DNA of 64,000 nt from Runella sp. CRIBMP (GTDB lineage Bacteria; Bacteroidota; Bacteroidia; Cytophagales; Spirosomataceae). This document shows positions 18,401-27,140 of this stretch, in pieces (position 1 is the first letter of the stretch; each line of letters begins with the position of its first letter). Location of the stretch: NCBI RefSeq assembly GCF_009905605.1, contig NZ_JAAAKZ010000012.1:1-64000 (forward strand). The letters are read 5' to 3'. The position numbers and the translations under genes are program-made. Under the pieces are notes generated by a model that ran no database searches, had not been told where the DNA came from, and saw only the letters and a program-made list of their open reading frames with translations.

Positions 18401-20611
18401 ATGAAAAGCTCTTTACTATCACTTCAAAAGTGGCTTCACCGCTTTTTTGACTTACTGCGTGCATTTTACTTATTATTTCCTGCTTCTCTCTCCGCCATTG
18501 CCCTCTGGTACAGTACGTGGTACTTACCGCAGGGGCGCGACTTACTGATTTCCATTTTAGAGCATCCCGCTTCTCGCTGGTCAATGCTGTTGGCACTACT
18601 ATTTTGGGCTATGGTCACTTGGTACAGCGGGCGAATTTTGATTTATCGCGAAAAAAAATTTTTCACTACCCGAAGTCGATTTATCGGCTTTCACCTTCCC
18701 CGTTTTCTAGGTTTCACGGGCATTGGGTTGGTGGCAGCGGCTTACTTTCAACTTCCCATTACGGATGCTTACTACGGGTTTGATTGGGGAGGATTCCACT
18801 ACCAATTATGGCTCTGGCTGCTCATCGGTACGGGATGGTACGGCCTTTGGGCCTGGCTATTTACGTACCTAAGGGATGTGATTATCCCCGAAAACCGTTT
18901 TCGTTTGCTGCGCTATATCTGGTTGGGCGTTATGATTCTTCTATTGACCCCTTCGAGTATCGGCATGAGCGGAAATTTCATGGTATTTTCGGTCATTCTC
19001 CTTCAAATTTTATTCCTGTTTGGGGTCATTTTTCGACGCGGAAAACAACGGGACACCGATGATGCCGAGCGAATGCCTATTAGCTATTCCTCTATTCAAA
19101 TATGGGCGCAAAGCGAAGGAAAAGACCCCGTTTATTGGTATCATTATTTGCTTTATTATGCCAATATTCCTTTCTCAGAACGATGGTTTTTTTTATCATT
19201 CAATATCATCAGTGTCATTTGCCTCATTCTTTATACCATTACTATTTTCAGTGTTTCTTTTGCTGGTCAAACCATCGGCAGTTTCACGTTTGTTTTACTG
19301 GCATTCGGCGTTCTGGTAGGCGGGGCGGGGCTAATTTCGATTTTTTCAATTGCCAAACGAGTCAATTTTTACATCATTATCTTACTGTTAATGCTTGCCT
19401 TTGGCGGACTCCAAAAGAAAGACCCTCATGCCGTCAGAACACTCCCGCGACAATCAAGTCCAAAAGAAATCCGCCCCACTTTTGACGAGTACTTCAGGCA
19501 ATGGGTAAGCCGCCGAAAAGACTCCATTCAAAAGGATAGCATTTATCCCGTATATTTTCTTATGGCCGACGGAGGAGCTTCCCGGTCGGGGTACTGGGCG
19601 GCGTCGGTATGGGGGAAAATCCAAGATAAAACTTCTTTTTCTGAACATATTTTTTGTCTTGCAAGCGCTTCCGGTGGAAGTGTAGGCAATGGCACTTTCT
19701 TGGCGGCCTTAAAAAACGCGTCTTTACTGCCAGCCCATGACAGCACCTTTCAATCGGCCACCCAACAGTTGCTGAGTAGTAATTTTTTAACGTTTACCCT
19801 AGCTCGCATGCTAGGACCCGATATAATCAAATTAGCTGGAATCTCCGTGGGCCAAGACCGGGCAGTAGCCTTGGAAGAAGCCATGGAATATGCGGCAAAA
19901 GGGCTATACGCCCAACATGACGTTTTTTCCGAACCAATCACTCATTTTATCCCGACCACCCGTAATCTACTTCCCATTGTTTGTTTCAATACCACACGGA
20001 TGCAGGATGGAATGCCCGGGGTCATCAGCACTATTCAAGTTAACAGTTTCAGCAAAAGAATTGATGTACTGGACAGTACTCAGGATTTACGGTTAAGCAC
20101 GGCGATGGTCTTGAGCTCGCGTTTCCCTTACATCAGTCCTGCCGGGTTAATTGGCAATAGCTATTATGTTGACGGAGGTTATTTTGACAATTCAGGCGCG
20201 GGTGTGGTAAATGAGATGTTGCAAAAAATTAAAGAATTAAAATCTGACACGACCATTGATCCAGCGCTGTTTAATAAGCTTCGTTTCTACGTAATTCACG
20301 CCACCAATTCGCCCGTTGACATTTCTGAAATTGAGCTAGTACACCCACTCAAAAATGATTTGTTTGCGCCGATTGTTACCCTCGTGGGGGCTTATGGAAC
20401 TCAGACCACAGTCAATGACTTGAGATTGATCAATGCACTGAAAGAAATTGGCGGAGGCTACATTCCGATTCATCTTTACCGGCCAAACGATGCCGTAAAT
20501 TATCCCATGAACTGGGCAATCTCAAAATATTACCAAATGAAGATGAACCACCGGCTGAATAATCAGGATACTCTGTCAAAACTGATAACCCATATTAAAA
20601 GCCCTATTTAG
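18401..20611 (+). CDS. Membrane-anchored patatin-like phospholipase
   Basis: 736 residues. Residues 20-335 contain about eight hydrophobic helices (e.g. near 25-45, 62-80, 102-120, 135-157, 172-212, 262-312, 322-337). From about 380 the protein is a patatin-like lipid acyl hydrolase: oxyanion loop DGGASRSG (390-397), nucleophile Ser427 in SGGSVGNG, and the catalytic Asp in VDGGYFDNSG. Patatins use a Ser-Asp dyad to cleave acyl chains from lipids. A long polytopic N-terminal part is unusual for the family and implies that the enzyme works at the inner membrane. It follows the possible 44-residue membrane peptide and ends at a bidirectional terminator. Confidence 0.86.
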   Translation: MKSSLLSLQKWLHRFFDLLRAFYLLFPASLSAIALWYSTWYLPQGRDLLISILEHPASRWSMLLALLFWAMVTWYSGRILIYREKKFFTTRSRFIGFHLPRFLGFTGIGLVAAAYFQLPITDAYYGFDWGGFHYQLWLWLLIGTGWYGLWAWLFTYLRDVIIPENRFRLLRYIWLGVMILLLTPSSIGMSGNFMVFSVILLQILFLFGVIFRRGKQRDTDDAERMPISYSSIQIWAQSEGKDPVYWYHYLLYYANIPFSERWFFLSFNIISVICLILYTITIFSVSFAGQTIGSFTFVLLAFGVLVGGAGLISIFSIAKRVNFYIIILLLMLAFGGLQKKDPHAVRTLPRQSSPKEIRPTFDEYFRQWVSRRKDSIQKDSIYPVYFLMADGGASRSGYWAASVWGKIQDKTSFSEHIFCLASASGGSVGNGTFLAALKNASLLPAHDSTFQSATQQLLSSNFLTFTLARMLGPDIIKLAGISVGQDRAVALEEAMEYAAKGLYAQHDVFSEPITHFIPTTRNLLPIVCFNTTRMQDGMPGVISTIQVNSFSKRIDVLDSTQDLRLSTAMVLSSRFPYISPAGLIGNSYYVDGGYFDNSGAGVVNEMLQKIKELKSDTTIDPALFNKLRFYVIHATNSPVDISEIELVHPLKNDLFAPIVTLVGAYGTQTTVNDLRLINALKEIGGGYIPIHLYRPNDAVNYPMNWAISKYYQMKMNHRLNNQDTLSKLITHIKSPI

Positions 20612-20623
20612 TTGTACCGCCTT

Positions 20624-20652
20624 AAATGATGGCGAGGGTCTCGCCATCATTT
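20624..20652. terminator. Bidirectional intrinsic terminator
   Basis: AAATGATGGCGAG (20624-20636) pairs with CTCGCCATCATTT (20640-20652) over loop GGT. It closes the patatin gene and overlaps the stop of the convergent amidohydrolase. Confidence 0.88.
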
Positions 20653-21490
20653 ATTCTTCCAGTCGATAAAAACGCGTAGCGTTTTCTCCAAAAACCTTGG
20701 CTTGGTCGCTTATCGAGAAACCAACGTTTATCATGTAGTCACGGACTAGCCCGATAACTTGCTCATATTCAGCCGCTACAAGGCACACTGGCCAATCGGA
20801 GCCAAACATCAGTCGGTCAGGTCCAAATGCTTCAAATACGACGTCGAGATAGGGATAAAAATCTTTTTTCGTCCAGTTTTTCCAATCGGCTTCGGTTACC
20901 ATCCCCGACACTTTACAATGAACCTGCGGTTGCGCCGCCAATTGCCGCATATAATTGGACCATGTGTTTAATTTACCATCTTTGATGTAAGGCTTCGCAA
21001 TGTGGTCAACCACAAAATCTACCTGAGGCAGCTCCCGCACTAAGTGCAGCGCAGCTTTTAGCTGGGTAGGATAAATCAGAATATCATACGTAAAATCAAA
21101 AGCCGTTAATTGTCGAATGCCTTTGATGACTTCGGGGCGAGCCAGAAAATCGTCGGGTTCGGCCTGCGCCACGTGACGAAACCCTTTCAGGAGTTCGTAT
21201 TGTGAATAGTATTCGAGCTTTTCGTAGAGATTGGACGCTCGCAAATCCACCCATCCCACCACGCCTTTGACGAATCTGGAATATTTTTCGGCCAAAGCCA
21301 GCAAAAAGAGCGTTTCTGCTTCCGATTGGTCAGCCTGCACGGCTACGCAACCGTCAACGGCGTTGGCTTGTAAAACGGGCCATAAATCTTCAGGTAAAAA
21401 ATTGCGCTGAATACGCTTCATTTCGTCATTAATCCACGCATCGCGTACTGCGTCAAAAATCCAAAAATGTTGGTGAGAATCGATGGTCAT
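20651..21490 (-). CDS. Amidohydrolase, L-fuconolactonase-like (COG3618)
   Basis: 279 residues of the amidohydrolase_2 TIM-barrel family. The HxH motif is at residues 6-8 (DSHQHFW), VGWVDLRA near 115, FVVDHIAKP near 180, and LMFGSDWPVC near 228 carries the catalytic Asp. The DSHQHFW start, DHIAKP and GSDWP motifs are typical of the lactonase branch that opens L-fucono- or L-rhamnono-lactone. It stands on its own between convergent patatin and the Kelch gene 82 bp upstream on the same strand. Sugar-lactone hydrolysis is the best guess; other members hydrolyse dicarboxylate lactones. Confidence 0.85.
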   Translation of the reverse strand: MTIDSHQHFWIFDAVRDAWINDEMKRIQRNFLPEDLWPVLQANAVDGCVAVQADQSEAETLFLLALAEKYSRFVKGVVGWVDLRASNLYEKLEYYSQYELLKGFRHVAQAEPDDFLARPEVIKGIRQLTAFDFTYDILIYPTQLKAALHLVRELPQVDFVVDHIAKPYIKDGKLNTWSNYMRQLAAQPQVHCKVSGMVTEADWKNWTKKDFYPYLDVVFEAFGPDRLMFGSDWPVCLVAAEYEQVIGLVRDYMINVGFSISDQAKVFGENATRFYRLEE

Positions 21491-21571
21491 TTGTGAACCG
21501 AAAAATAGTAAACAGAAATGTGATAAACCAAAAAATAGTACACAAAGAAAGTAAATGGAATACAGGAAAGA

Positions 21572-22555
21572 CTATTTTAATACTTCCATTGTGGTAAGTT
21601 CGGGGCCGCCGCCTCGGTTGCCAGAGCCTGCCGCCACGTACACTTTCTTTTTGTAGACCGTGGCTCCTGTCCCGTGACGCCCCTTGTTGAGGTTGGGCAG
21701 TTTTTCCCACTTCATTTGTTTTGTATCAAAGGCTTCCACTTCGGCGTGAGCTTCGACTTGCGCGGCGCTTTCACCGCCCATAATGAGCAATTTATACCCA
21801 AACGGAACGGCCGTATTACCCGCTCGTTGGGTGGGCAAATTCAGGCTTTCGGGCAGGGTCGTCCACGTATTGGTCTTAAAATCAAACACATCCACGGCGG
21901 GTTCGGTCAGGTTTAGCACTTGATTGATGCGCGCCGTGGAGCGTCGCCCACCTGCTACGTAGAGTTTGTCATCAATGATAGCGACCGAAACGTGGTCGCG
22001 AACGTGCGGCGCATCGGGGAGTTTACGCCAGGTGTTGGTTTTGGGGGCGTATTCATCCAACCAACCCACGTGCCCGTCATAATGCCCATCCTGAATGCCG
22101 CAGACCAGATAAAGTTTATTTTTATACACCACCGAGCCCGCCGCACCGCGCAAACGGTCGGCAGGAATGGCAGGGCCCACGCGCCATTCATTTTTGGCGG
22201 GGTTAAAAATATAGATACTCGAAATGGGTTTTTCGTGCGGATACGCCCCCATAAAAGCCCCCATTACGTAGGCTTCATTTTTGTATTCAATGGCCTGAAA
22301 ATGATTCATTTCGATGGGAGGCGCGGCCAATTGCTTCCAGGTGTTGGTGGCGGGGTCGTACTCGTCTACGGGGCGCGTGCCGCGTCCTCCAATCAGGTAT
22401 AGCTTATCACCTACTTTGGTGAAGGCGTTTTCGTGCCGCGCGGTGCAGCTTGTGGTCGACTGAACGGTTTCCCAACTGCTTGCCGTTTGAGCCTGCGCAA
22501 ATGAAGCGCAAAGGCTACCAGCGACCATCAATATCGAGGTAAGTTTTCTTTGCAT
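21572..22555 (-). CDS. Secreted Kelch-repeat protein
   Basis: 327 residues with a signal peptide ending SFAQAQ, then about six Kelch blades, each with a double Gly followed by a D-Y/F…W pattern (LYLIGGRGTRPVDEYDPATN, LYLVCGIQDG, LYVAGGRRST, LLIMGGESA). These form a beta-propeller that covers almost the whole protein. Bacterial exported Kelch proteins include sialic acid mutarotases and galactose-oxidase-like proteins, but no catalytic residues can be assigned here. It may be cotranscribed with the downstream amidohydrolase. Confidence 0.88.
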   Translation of the reverse strand: MQRKLTSILMVAGSLCASFAQAQTASSWETVQSTTSCTARHENAFTKVGDKLYLIGGRGTRPVDEYDPATNTWKQLAAPPIEMNHFQAIEYKNEAYVMGAFMGAYPHEKPISSIYIFNPAKNEWRVGPAIPADRLRGAAGSVVYKNKLYLVCGIQDGHYDGHVGWLDEYAPKTNTWRKLPDAPHVRDHVSVAIIDDKLYVAGGRRSTARINQVLNLTEPAVDVFDFKTNTWTTLPESLNLPTQRAGNTAVPFGYKLLIMGGESAAQVEAHAEVEAFDTKQMKWEKLPNLNKGRHGTGATVYKKKVYVAAGSGNRGGGPELTTMEVLK

Positions 22556-22662
22556 GGTTATTTCAGGTTATCCTTAAAACTGAAATAATGCCTTTTTTTA
22601 CTTACTCAAAACAGTTTTATACGTTGATAAAAAGTAAAAACGCTCCTCTTTTTGGCCTAAAA

Positions 22663-22693
22663 AAATGGCAGCTGCTCATCGCCGCTGCCATTT
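22663..22693 (-). terminator. Intrinsic terminator downstream of the VOC gene
   Basis: AAATGGCAGC (22663-22672) pairs with GCTGCCATTT (22684-22693). On the minus strand the stem is followed by a run of seven T, so it ends transcription coming from the VOC gene before the Kelch gene. Confidence 0.82.
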
Positions 22694-22814
22694 CTGTTCA
22701 CTTTAACCTATCAGTTTTGGTGGGTTACACCATTGCTGAATCTTGATTTTCAACGACGCTCGGTGGGCATCATCTCAAAAATTTCTTATATAAAACCCTA
22801 GTTTTTATTATCGC

Positions 22815-23225
22815 TTACAGTATCTGATTATACTCCAAACGTTCGCCATCGGGCCCCTTGATATTGAAATATTTACAGCCATTTTTCCAAAAAGGCAAAA
22901 ACACGGGTGCCTCTTCCAAAATGGTAAAGCCTGCCGCTTTAAGTTGCTCAAACGCTTCGTCGATATTTTCGACATCGAAAGCAACATGATCTACGTGTCC
23001 GTCTTTTCTATTTTTGATTTCGGCCAATTCACTATCGGGCATCTGGTAGATTTCGATGATAATCTCCCCACTTTGCATCATAGCAACATTGCCTTGACCA
23101 CCGTTGAATTCAAACGAAGACGACATTACATTTTCAAAGCCCAATTGCTCATAAAAAGCAACGGAACGGGCCAAATCAGTAACTGGAATACCTATGTGCT
23201 GAATACGTTTTAATGTAAGATTCAT
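22815..23225 (-). CDS. VOC family (glyoxalase/dioxygenase fold) protein
   Basis: 136 residues forming one vicinal-oxygen-chelate module. The opening RIQHIGIPVTDLARSVAFYEQLGF holds the first metal-ligand His, with further candidates in DHVAFDV and the final DGERLEY Glu, matching the glyoxalase I-type pattern. Members act on small metabolites such as lactoylglutathione, methylmalonyl-CoA or antibiotics; which one applies here cannot be judged. Single-gene unit, divergent from the unrecognised protein at 23451. Confidence 0.88.
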   Translation of the reverse strand: MNLTLKRIQHIGIPVTDLARSVAFYEQLGFENVMSSSFEFNGGQGNVAMMQSGEIIIEIYQMPDSELAEIKNRKDGHVDHVAFDVENIDEAFEQLKAAGFTILEEAPVFLPFWKNGCKYFNIKGPDGERLEYNQIL

Positions 23226-23274
23226 TCGATTTCTAGAAATTTAGTTGGTAATAAATCATCCATTTTTAGAACAG

Positions 23275-23304
23275 AAGGTTGTCTTAAAAAGCAAAGACAA
23301 CCTT
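23275..23304. repeat. Hairpin in a divergent intergenic region
   Basis: AAGGTTGTCTT (23275-23285) pairs exactly with AAGACAACCTT (23294-23304). It lies between two divergently starting genes, where a terminator is not expected. No clear T-run follows. It may be an operator or a dispersed hairpin. Confidence 0.5.
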
Positions 23305-23450
23305 TCGTTATTCATTTATCATAGGTTAATTTATGACAAATGTATTTGACTTTAAACACATTTTTTTATCCTATTTATTCTATTATTAGTTAATTTATCA
23401 CAAAATTTTAAACTATTTTCGGAACAAAATGGAACACAATTGCCCTACCG

Positions 23451-24509
23451 ATGAACATCAATAAAAACTTGTGTGAACAACTTTATCTGGACGTTAAAAC
23501 CAAATTACAGGAGGAGTTCGTAAAACGCGGAATGACCTACCGAGGCTCCGAAACATTCATCTGGAAATTAACCAATCCCAAAACCAACGTCACTTACTTT
23601 CAATCCATTCTAGAAGAAGCCACCCATTTATCTTTTTCCTCTACCTTCAATACAATGTACCTCTGGCGCAAGCGCAACGAAGTACAAACTAGAGAACTGG
23701 TTAATTTTCAGGAGGATTACTTAAATTTATTTACAAAGTTTTTGGGATATGCCAATCCTCAGGCTTATATCAGCGAGTTTTCGTTGACGCTTCATCATTT
23801 TTTTGGCATCAAAAAAGAGGGCAAAATAGTGGTAATCCAACCCATTTTTGACGCCAACAAAGACGTTCCTCCTCCCGACATGATGGGAAAGTTTCCACTG
23901 GCCAATGAGCAAACCGTTGATTCGAGAGACACTGAATGTTTATTGGAATTGATTACCCTGTTTCATGATTACAATCAAACCCTTCCCAAAAGGATGTATG
24001 ACCAAGATTTGATTCAAGTTACGGATGGAAAACTAGATTTTAAGGAAACGAATTTAAACCTAAACAAAACAAATTGCATTTTTTCGATTGGGTTTTATTC
24101 TAACTACTTTTTCAGGTGGGTACTCAAAAAACAGGCTGCCAATTTTATAGAATATACCGATGGCCCCGTACGGTTCAGAGTAAAGTATGTTAATGCCCAA
24201 ACCCAGAAAGCGGCTTGGACCGATTACTACGAAAGCAACGAGCGATTTGACTGCGGATTTTTGTTGAAACTTCCCGTAACATTCTCTTCCGAAACCATTA
24301 ACTGCTACTTTTTTTGTGGAATCGAAAATAAGTCTACCCTCGCCATTACTACTTATTTATGTCAAAACTGGCGAATCATTCAGAAAAAGCAGGATTTTGA
24401 GCGCGATATTCCCCTCAACGACGCCCCGTTTTTGATGATTTTTAAGGTCAACAAAGACAACCTCAACGAGATGTATTGCGAAAAAGTAGTAGCACTGGAT
24501 TTTATTTAA
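23451..24509 (+). CDS. Unrecognised two-domain protein with possible adaptor-like N-terminus
   Basis: 352 residues, no signal peptide or membrane helix. I do not recognise a named family. The first 110 residues contain FSSTFNTMYLWRK followed by LNLFTKFLGYANPQAYI, which recalls the small helical domain of Bacteroidota proteins in which a ST(L)xRLW element precedes a LAxYLGYxxW element and which often precedes effector domains. The C-terminal part from about residue 205 (IFSIGFYSNYFFRWVL, later DCGFLLKLPVTF, FFCGIENKSTLAITTYL) looks like an alpha/beta sensor-type domain with a G-x-x-(x)-ST core. Both comparisons are from memory and weak. It is a single-gene unit without obvious partners. Confidence 0.6.
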   Translation: MNINKNLCEQLYLDVKTKLQEEFVKRGMTYRGSETFIWKLTNPKTNVTYFQSILEEATHLSFSSTFNTMYLWRKRNEVQTRELVNFQEDYLNLFTKFLGYANPQAYISEFSLTLHHFFGIKKEGKIVVIQPIFDANKDVPPPDMMGKFPLANEQTVDSRDTECLLELITLFHDYNQTLPKRMYDQDLIQVTDGKLDFKETNLNLNKTNCIFSIGFYSNYFFRWVLKKQAANFIEYTDGPVRFRVKYVNAQTQKAAWTDYYESNERFDCGFLLKLPVTFSSETINCYFFCGIENKSTLAITTYLCQNWRIIQKKQDFERDIPLNDAPFLMIFKVNKDNLNEMYCEKVVALDFI

Positions 24510-24510
24510 A

Positions 24511-26073
24511 CTACTTGCTCTTCACCTTAAAATCCAAATCGTGGAAGTCAAAGCTGAAGTCGGTCAAGGGAGAAATTGCCTTCATTTTGAAGCCTGAGGC
24601 TTTGCCTTCATTGTCCAACTCAAACATCACGTAGGCGTCGGCATCCATGCTGCGCTCAGTCCATTTGACGATAAAGGTATTGCCTTTATACGGCAACAAC
24701 TCTCCCGTTAGTTGAAAAGAACGTTTGGAATCAAACCATAGCTTCCCGTTTTTGATTGAAATCACCGCCTCGCCAAACCACGCGTCTTGATAAGTTCCCA
24801 AAAACAAGTTTGTCTCCGTTTGGGCCCCGTTGCTTTTTTGTTGACTCTCAATTGCCGACCAAATCTCAGCGGTTATTTTTTTGGCTTCGGCTTCATTGGC
24901 AAGTACTCGGTCGTGGTTTTCTTTCACGCGGTCTAAGCCTTTAATACCCAAATAACTGTCTTTAATGGTGTTGGTTACGGCCGTAAATGCTGCGCCCGAT
25001 TGCTGATTAGTAAAAACAATAATGCCGAGTTTCAGCTCGGGCAGCAACGTCACCTGCGTTACGATACCCGCCAATCCGCCCGTGTGAGTAGCCTGTTTGA
25101 ATCCTTTAACATCGCTCAAAAACCAGCCCAATCCGTAGCCCGAAAAATGCGTATTGTAGGAGTTAGTGCCTCTGACGGGAATGATGGTCTGGGGTGTCCA
25201 CATTTCATCGTGTACTCCCCTGCTGAAAAGTTGTTTATTGGTATCAAATTTACCATTCTCCATCTGCATGATTATCCACTTGCTCATGTCGGTCACGTTG
25301 CTATAGATTCCGCCCGCGGCATTGGCCACCTCACTCCAATCGCGACGAATTACTTTGACAACTCCTTCCACGGGCGCGTGCGGGTCAATCACGTTCGACT
25401 TGTCTTTCAGGCGTTTGTACGAAGCCGCCGTGGCATTCATGCCCAGTGGTTTGAGTATTCTGCTCTCAATAAAATCTTCCCAAGGCATTCCTGATACCCG
25501 CGCCACCACCTCGCCTGCTACGATGTAGAGCAGGTTGTCATAATCGTACTTGGTTCTAAATCCCGAAACAGGTTTGAGGTAGCGGAGGTTATGAATGATG
25601 TCTTTCAAGGTAAAATTGTTCTGGTCGGGCCAAAACATCAAATCCCCCGCGCCCAAGCCCAATCCGCTGCGGTGCGTAAGCAAATCGCGAATGGTAAACT
25701 CTTCGGTCACGAACGGGTTGTACATTTTAAACTCGGGAATAATGTCCGTCACTTTGGTATCCCAAGTCAGTTTTTTTTCATCCATCAGCATCCCGAGCGC
25801 CGCTGAAGTAAAGGCTTTGCTGTTGGAGGCAATACCAAAAAGCGTGTTTTCGGTTACTTTCGCTTTCGTATTGAGCGACCTCAGGCCGTAGCCTTTGGCA
25901 TGAATCACTTTACCGTCTTTAACCACCGCCACCGCAATTCCCGGCACGTCGAACGTCTTCAAGGTTTTTTCAACCAATGCATCAATCTCAGGGGAAGTAA
26001 TTACCTGAGCATTTAGTAGCAACGATTGGAGACCGAAAAAAAGTAAGACGGTAAAGTAAAGATGCTTTTTCAT
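24511..26073 (-). CDS. Secreted serine hydrolase, class C beta-lactamase/esterase family
   Basis: 520 residues from the Met at 26073, which begins a signal peptide (MKKHLYFTVLLF… ending LLNAQ); the longer frame adds 24 residues overlapping the preceding gene. The beta-lactamase-fold motifs are SxxK at Ser83-Lys86 (SNSK), YxN in YDYDN near residue 185 and HTGG near 330. The last about 100 residues are a DUF3471-like beta domain. Such proteins are mostly esterases or D-amino-acid peptidases rather than drug-resistance enzymes. It is the last gene of a minus-strand run with the SRPBCC, DUF5990 and nagA genes. Confidence 0.88.
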   Translation of the reverse strand: MKKHLYFTVLLFFGLQSLLLNAQVITSPEIDALVEKTLKTFDVPGIAVAVVKDGKVIHAKGYGLRSLNTKAKVTENTLFGIASNSKAFTSAALGMLMDEKKLTWDTKVTDIIPEFKMYNPFVTEEFTIRDLLTHRSGLGLGAGDLMFWPDQNNFTLKDIIHNLRYLKPVSGFRTKYDYDNLLYIVAGEVVARVSGMPWEDFIESRILKPLGMNATAASYKRLKDKSNVIDPHAPVEGVVKVIRRDWSEVANAAGGIYSNVTDMSKWIIMQMENGKFDTNKQLFSRGVHDEMWTPQTIIPVRGTNSYNTHFSGYGLGWFLSDVKGFKQATHTGGLAGIVTQVTLLPELKLGIIVFTNQQSGAAFTAVTNTIKDSYLGIKGLDRVKENHDRVLANEAEAKKITAEIWSAIESQQKSNGAQTETNLFLGTYQDAWFGEAVISIKNGKLWFDSKRSFQLTGELLPYKGNTFIVKWTERSMDADAYVMFELDNEGKASGFKMKAISPLTDFSFDFHDLDFKVKSK

Positions 26074-26129
26074 GTTTTTTTGTAGGTTTGGTTTTACGCG
26101 GTTGTGAAGGAATGTATTTTGCGACAAAA

Positions 26130-26585
26130 TCAGTGTTTTGTCCAAAGACTCCTCGCCAGATTGTCAAACAATTGGAGGTGCGCTTTTTTTAATACCGTGA
26201 TAAAATAAGCAATCAGCCAGCGATTTCCTTTAACTACTATGTGTTCTGCAAGTTCAACCTGATTGGTATTTTTATCGTACACAAAGTTAAAATCAATCAC
26301 CAACAAGATCCCTCCTTTGACATTACTGACGTATCGTACGTGTTTATCTTTCTCTATTTCCAGAACTTCTACATTGTATTCGGGGCGCATTTTCAGAAAG
26401 CCCAACAATAGTACTTCTTCATTCACTTTGTATGCCATGCCATTCATATCCGTTTTTTTTAGTTCATGGACATTGACCATGTACGGATGAAGTTGGCCAA
26501 ATTTCCTAAAATCCAGGATAGAATCGTAGACACGAGCCAAATCGCCAGTAAATGAATGGTTCAGGAGAAGGGTTTTGGTAGCCAT
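26130..26585 (-). CDS. SRPBCC (START-like) family protein
   Basis: 151 residues with a helix-grip-fold pattern: the opening NHSFTGDLARVYDSILDF, then HPYMVNVHELKK, strands through VLLLGFLKMRPEYNVEVLEI and a long C-terminal helix (IAYFITVLKKAHLQLFDNL). Proteins of this fold bind hydrophobic ligands in a deep cavity. No catalytic residue stands out. Located between the serine hydrolase and DUF5990 genes on the same strand. Confidence 0.7.
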   Translation of the reverse strand: MATKTLLLNHSFTGDLARVYDSILDFRKFGQLHPYMVNVHELKKTDMNGMAYKVNEEVLLLGFLKMRPEYNVEVLEIEKDKHVRYVSNVKGGILLVIDFNFVYDKNTNQVELAEHIVVKGNRWLIAYFITVLKKAHLQLFDNLARSLWTKH

Positions 26586-26659
26586 TGATACGTCGACATT
26601 GAGCAGTAAATGTTAACAAATGTAACATTTTTCTCCCCTGTTAACTCCCTCAATCATTT

Positions 26660-27091
26660 TCAGGCTTTTACCTTCCAGCCTTCGCCTCCTTTTACACTAC
26701 CGCATGTGGGTCCACCGTCTTTACCGATTCCTGGCACTGTGATTTCTAGCACCGCCGTTGTGTCAGTTTGTACTTGCCGAAGCATCTCCCACGTGATACT
26801 CTTCAAGGGTACTTTCAACCGACGGCTCCAAACAGTGCCCATTTGCCCAGCGGCAGTGCCGATGTCAATGTATACAAATCGCTCCTGCGGCGAACCTTGG
26901 GCCATGGCCCCTATAAAAATAGGAAACTCACCCGTTTGTGATTTTAGGGTCAGCAAAAAGTCAAAAACAAGGTCTTCTCCCGTTGAACGTTGTTTTTGGA
27001 GGGTCACATAATTTGACCCACTTCCTTGCTGAATGCCAAAATCAACTCCTGCGTTTGGTTTCTCCAACCGTATCTGAAACTTAACTTCCAT
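26660..27091 (-). CDS. DUF5990 family protein
   Basis: 143 residues, single beta-rich domain with no signal peptide. Characteristic elements are FQIRLEKPNAGVDFGIQQG at the start, GDLVFDF-type strand (EDLVFDFLLTL), and FVYIDIGTAAGQ. The family is of unknown function and typical of Bacteroidota. It follows nagA by 49 bp and is probably cotranscribed. Confidence 0.8.
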   Translation of the reverse strand: MEVKFQIRLEKPNAGVDFGIQQGSGSNYVTLQKQRSTGEDLVFDFLLTLKSQTGEFPIFIGAMAQGSPQERFVYIDIGTAAGQMGTVWSRRLKVPLKSITWEMLRQVQTDTTAVLEITVPGIGKDGGPTCGSVKGGEGWKVKA

Positions 27092-27140
27092 TCTACAAAA
27101 GTTGCGCCTCCGTCGAGGCTTTTTGAATGTTTACAATTCT

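Noticed and set aside
21920-22402. 160-codon plus-strand frame
   Set aside because: Antisense shadow of the Kelch-repeat gene.
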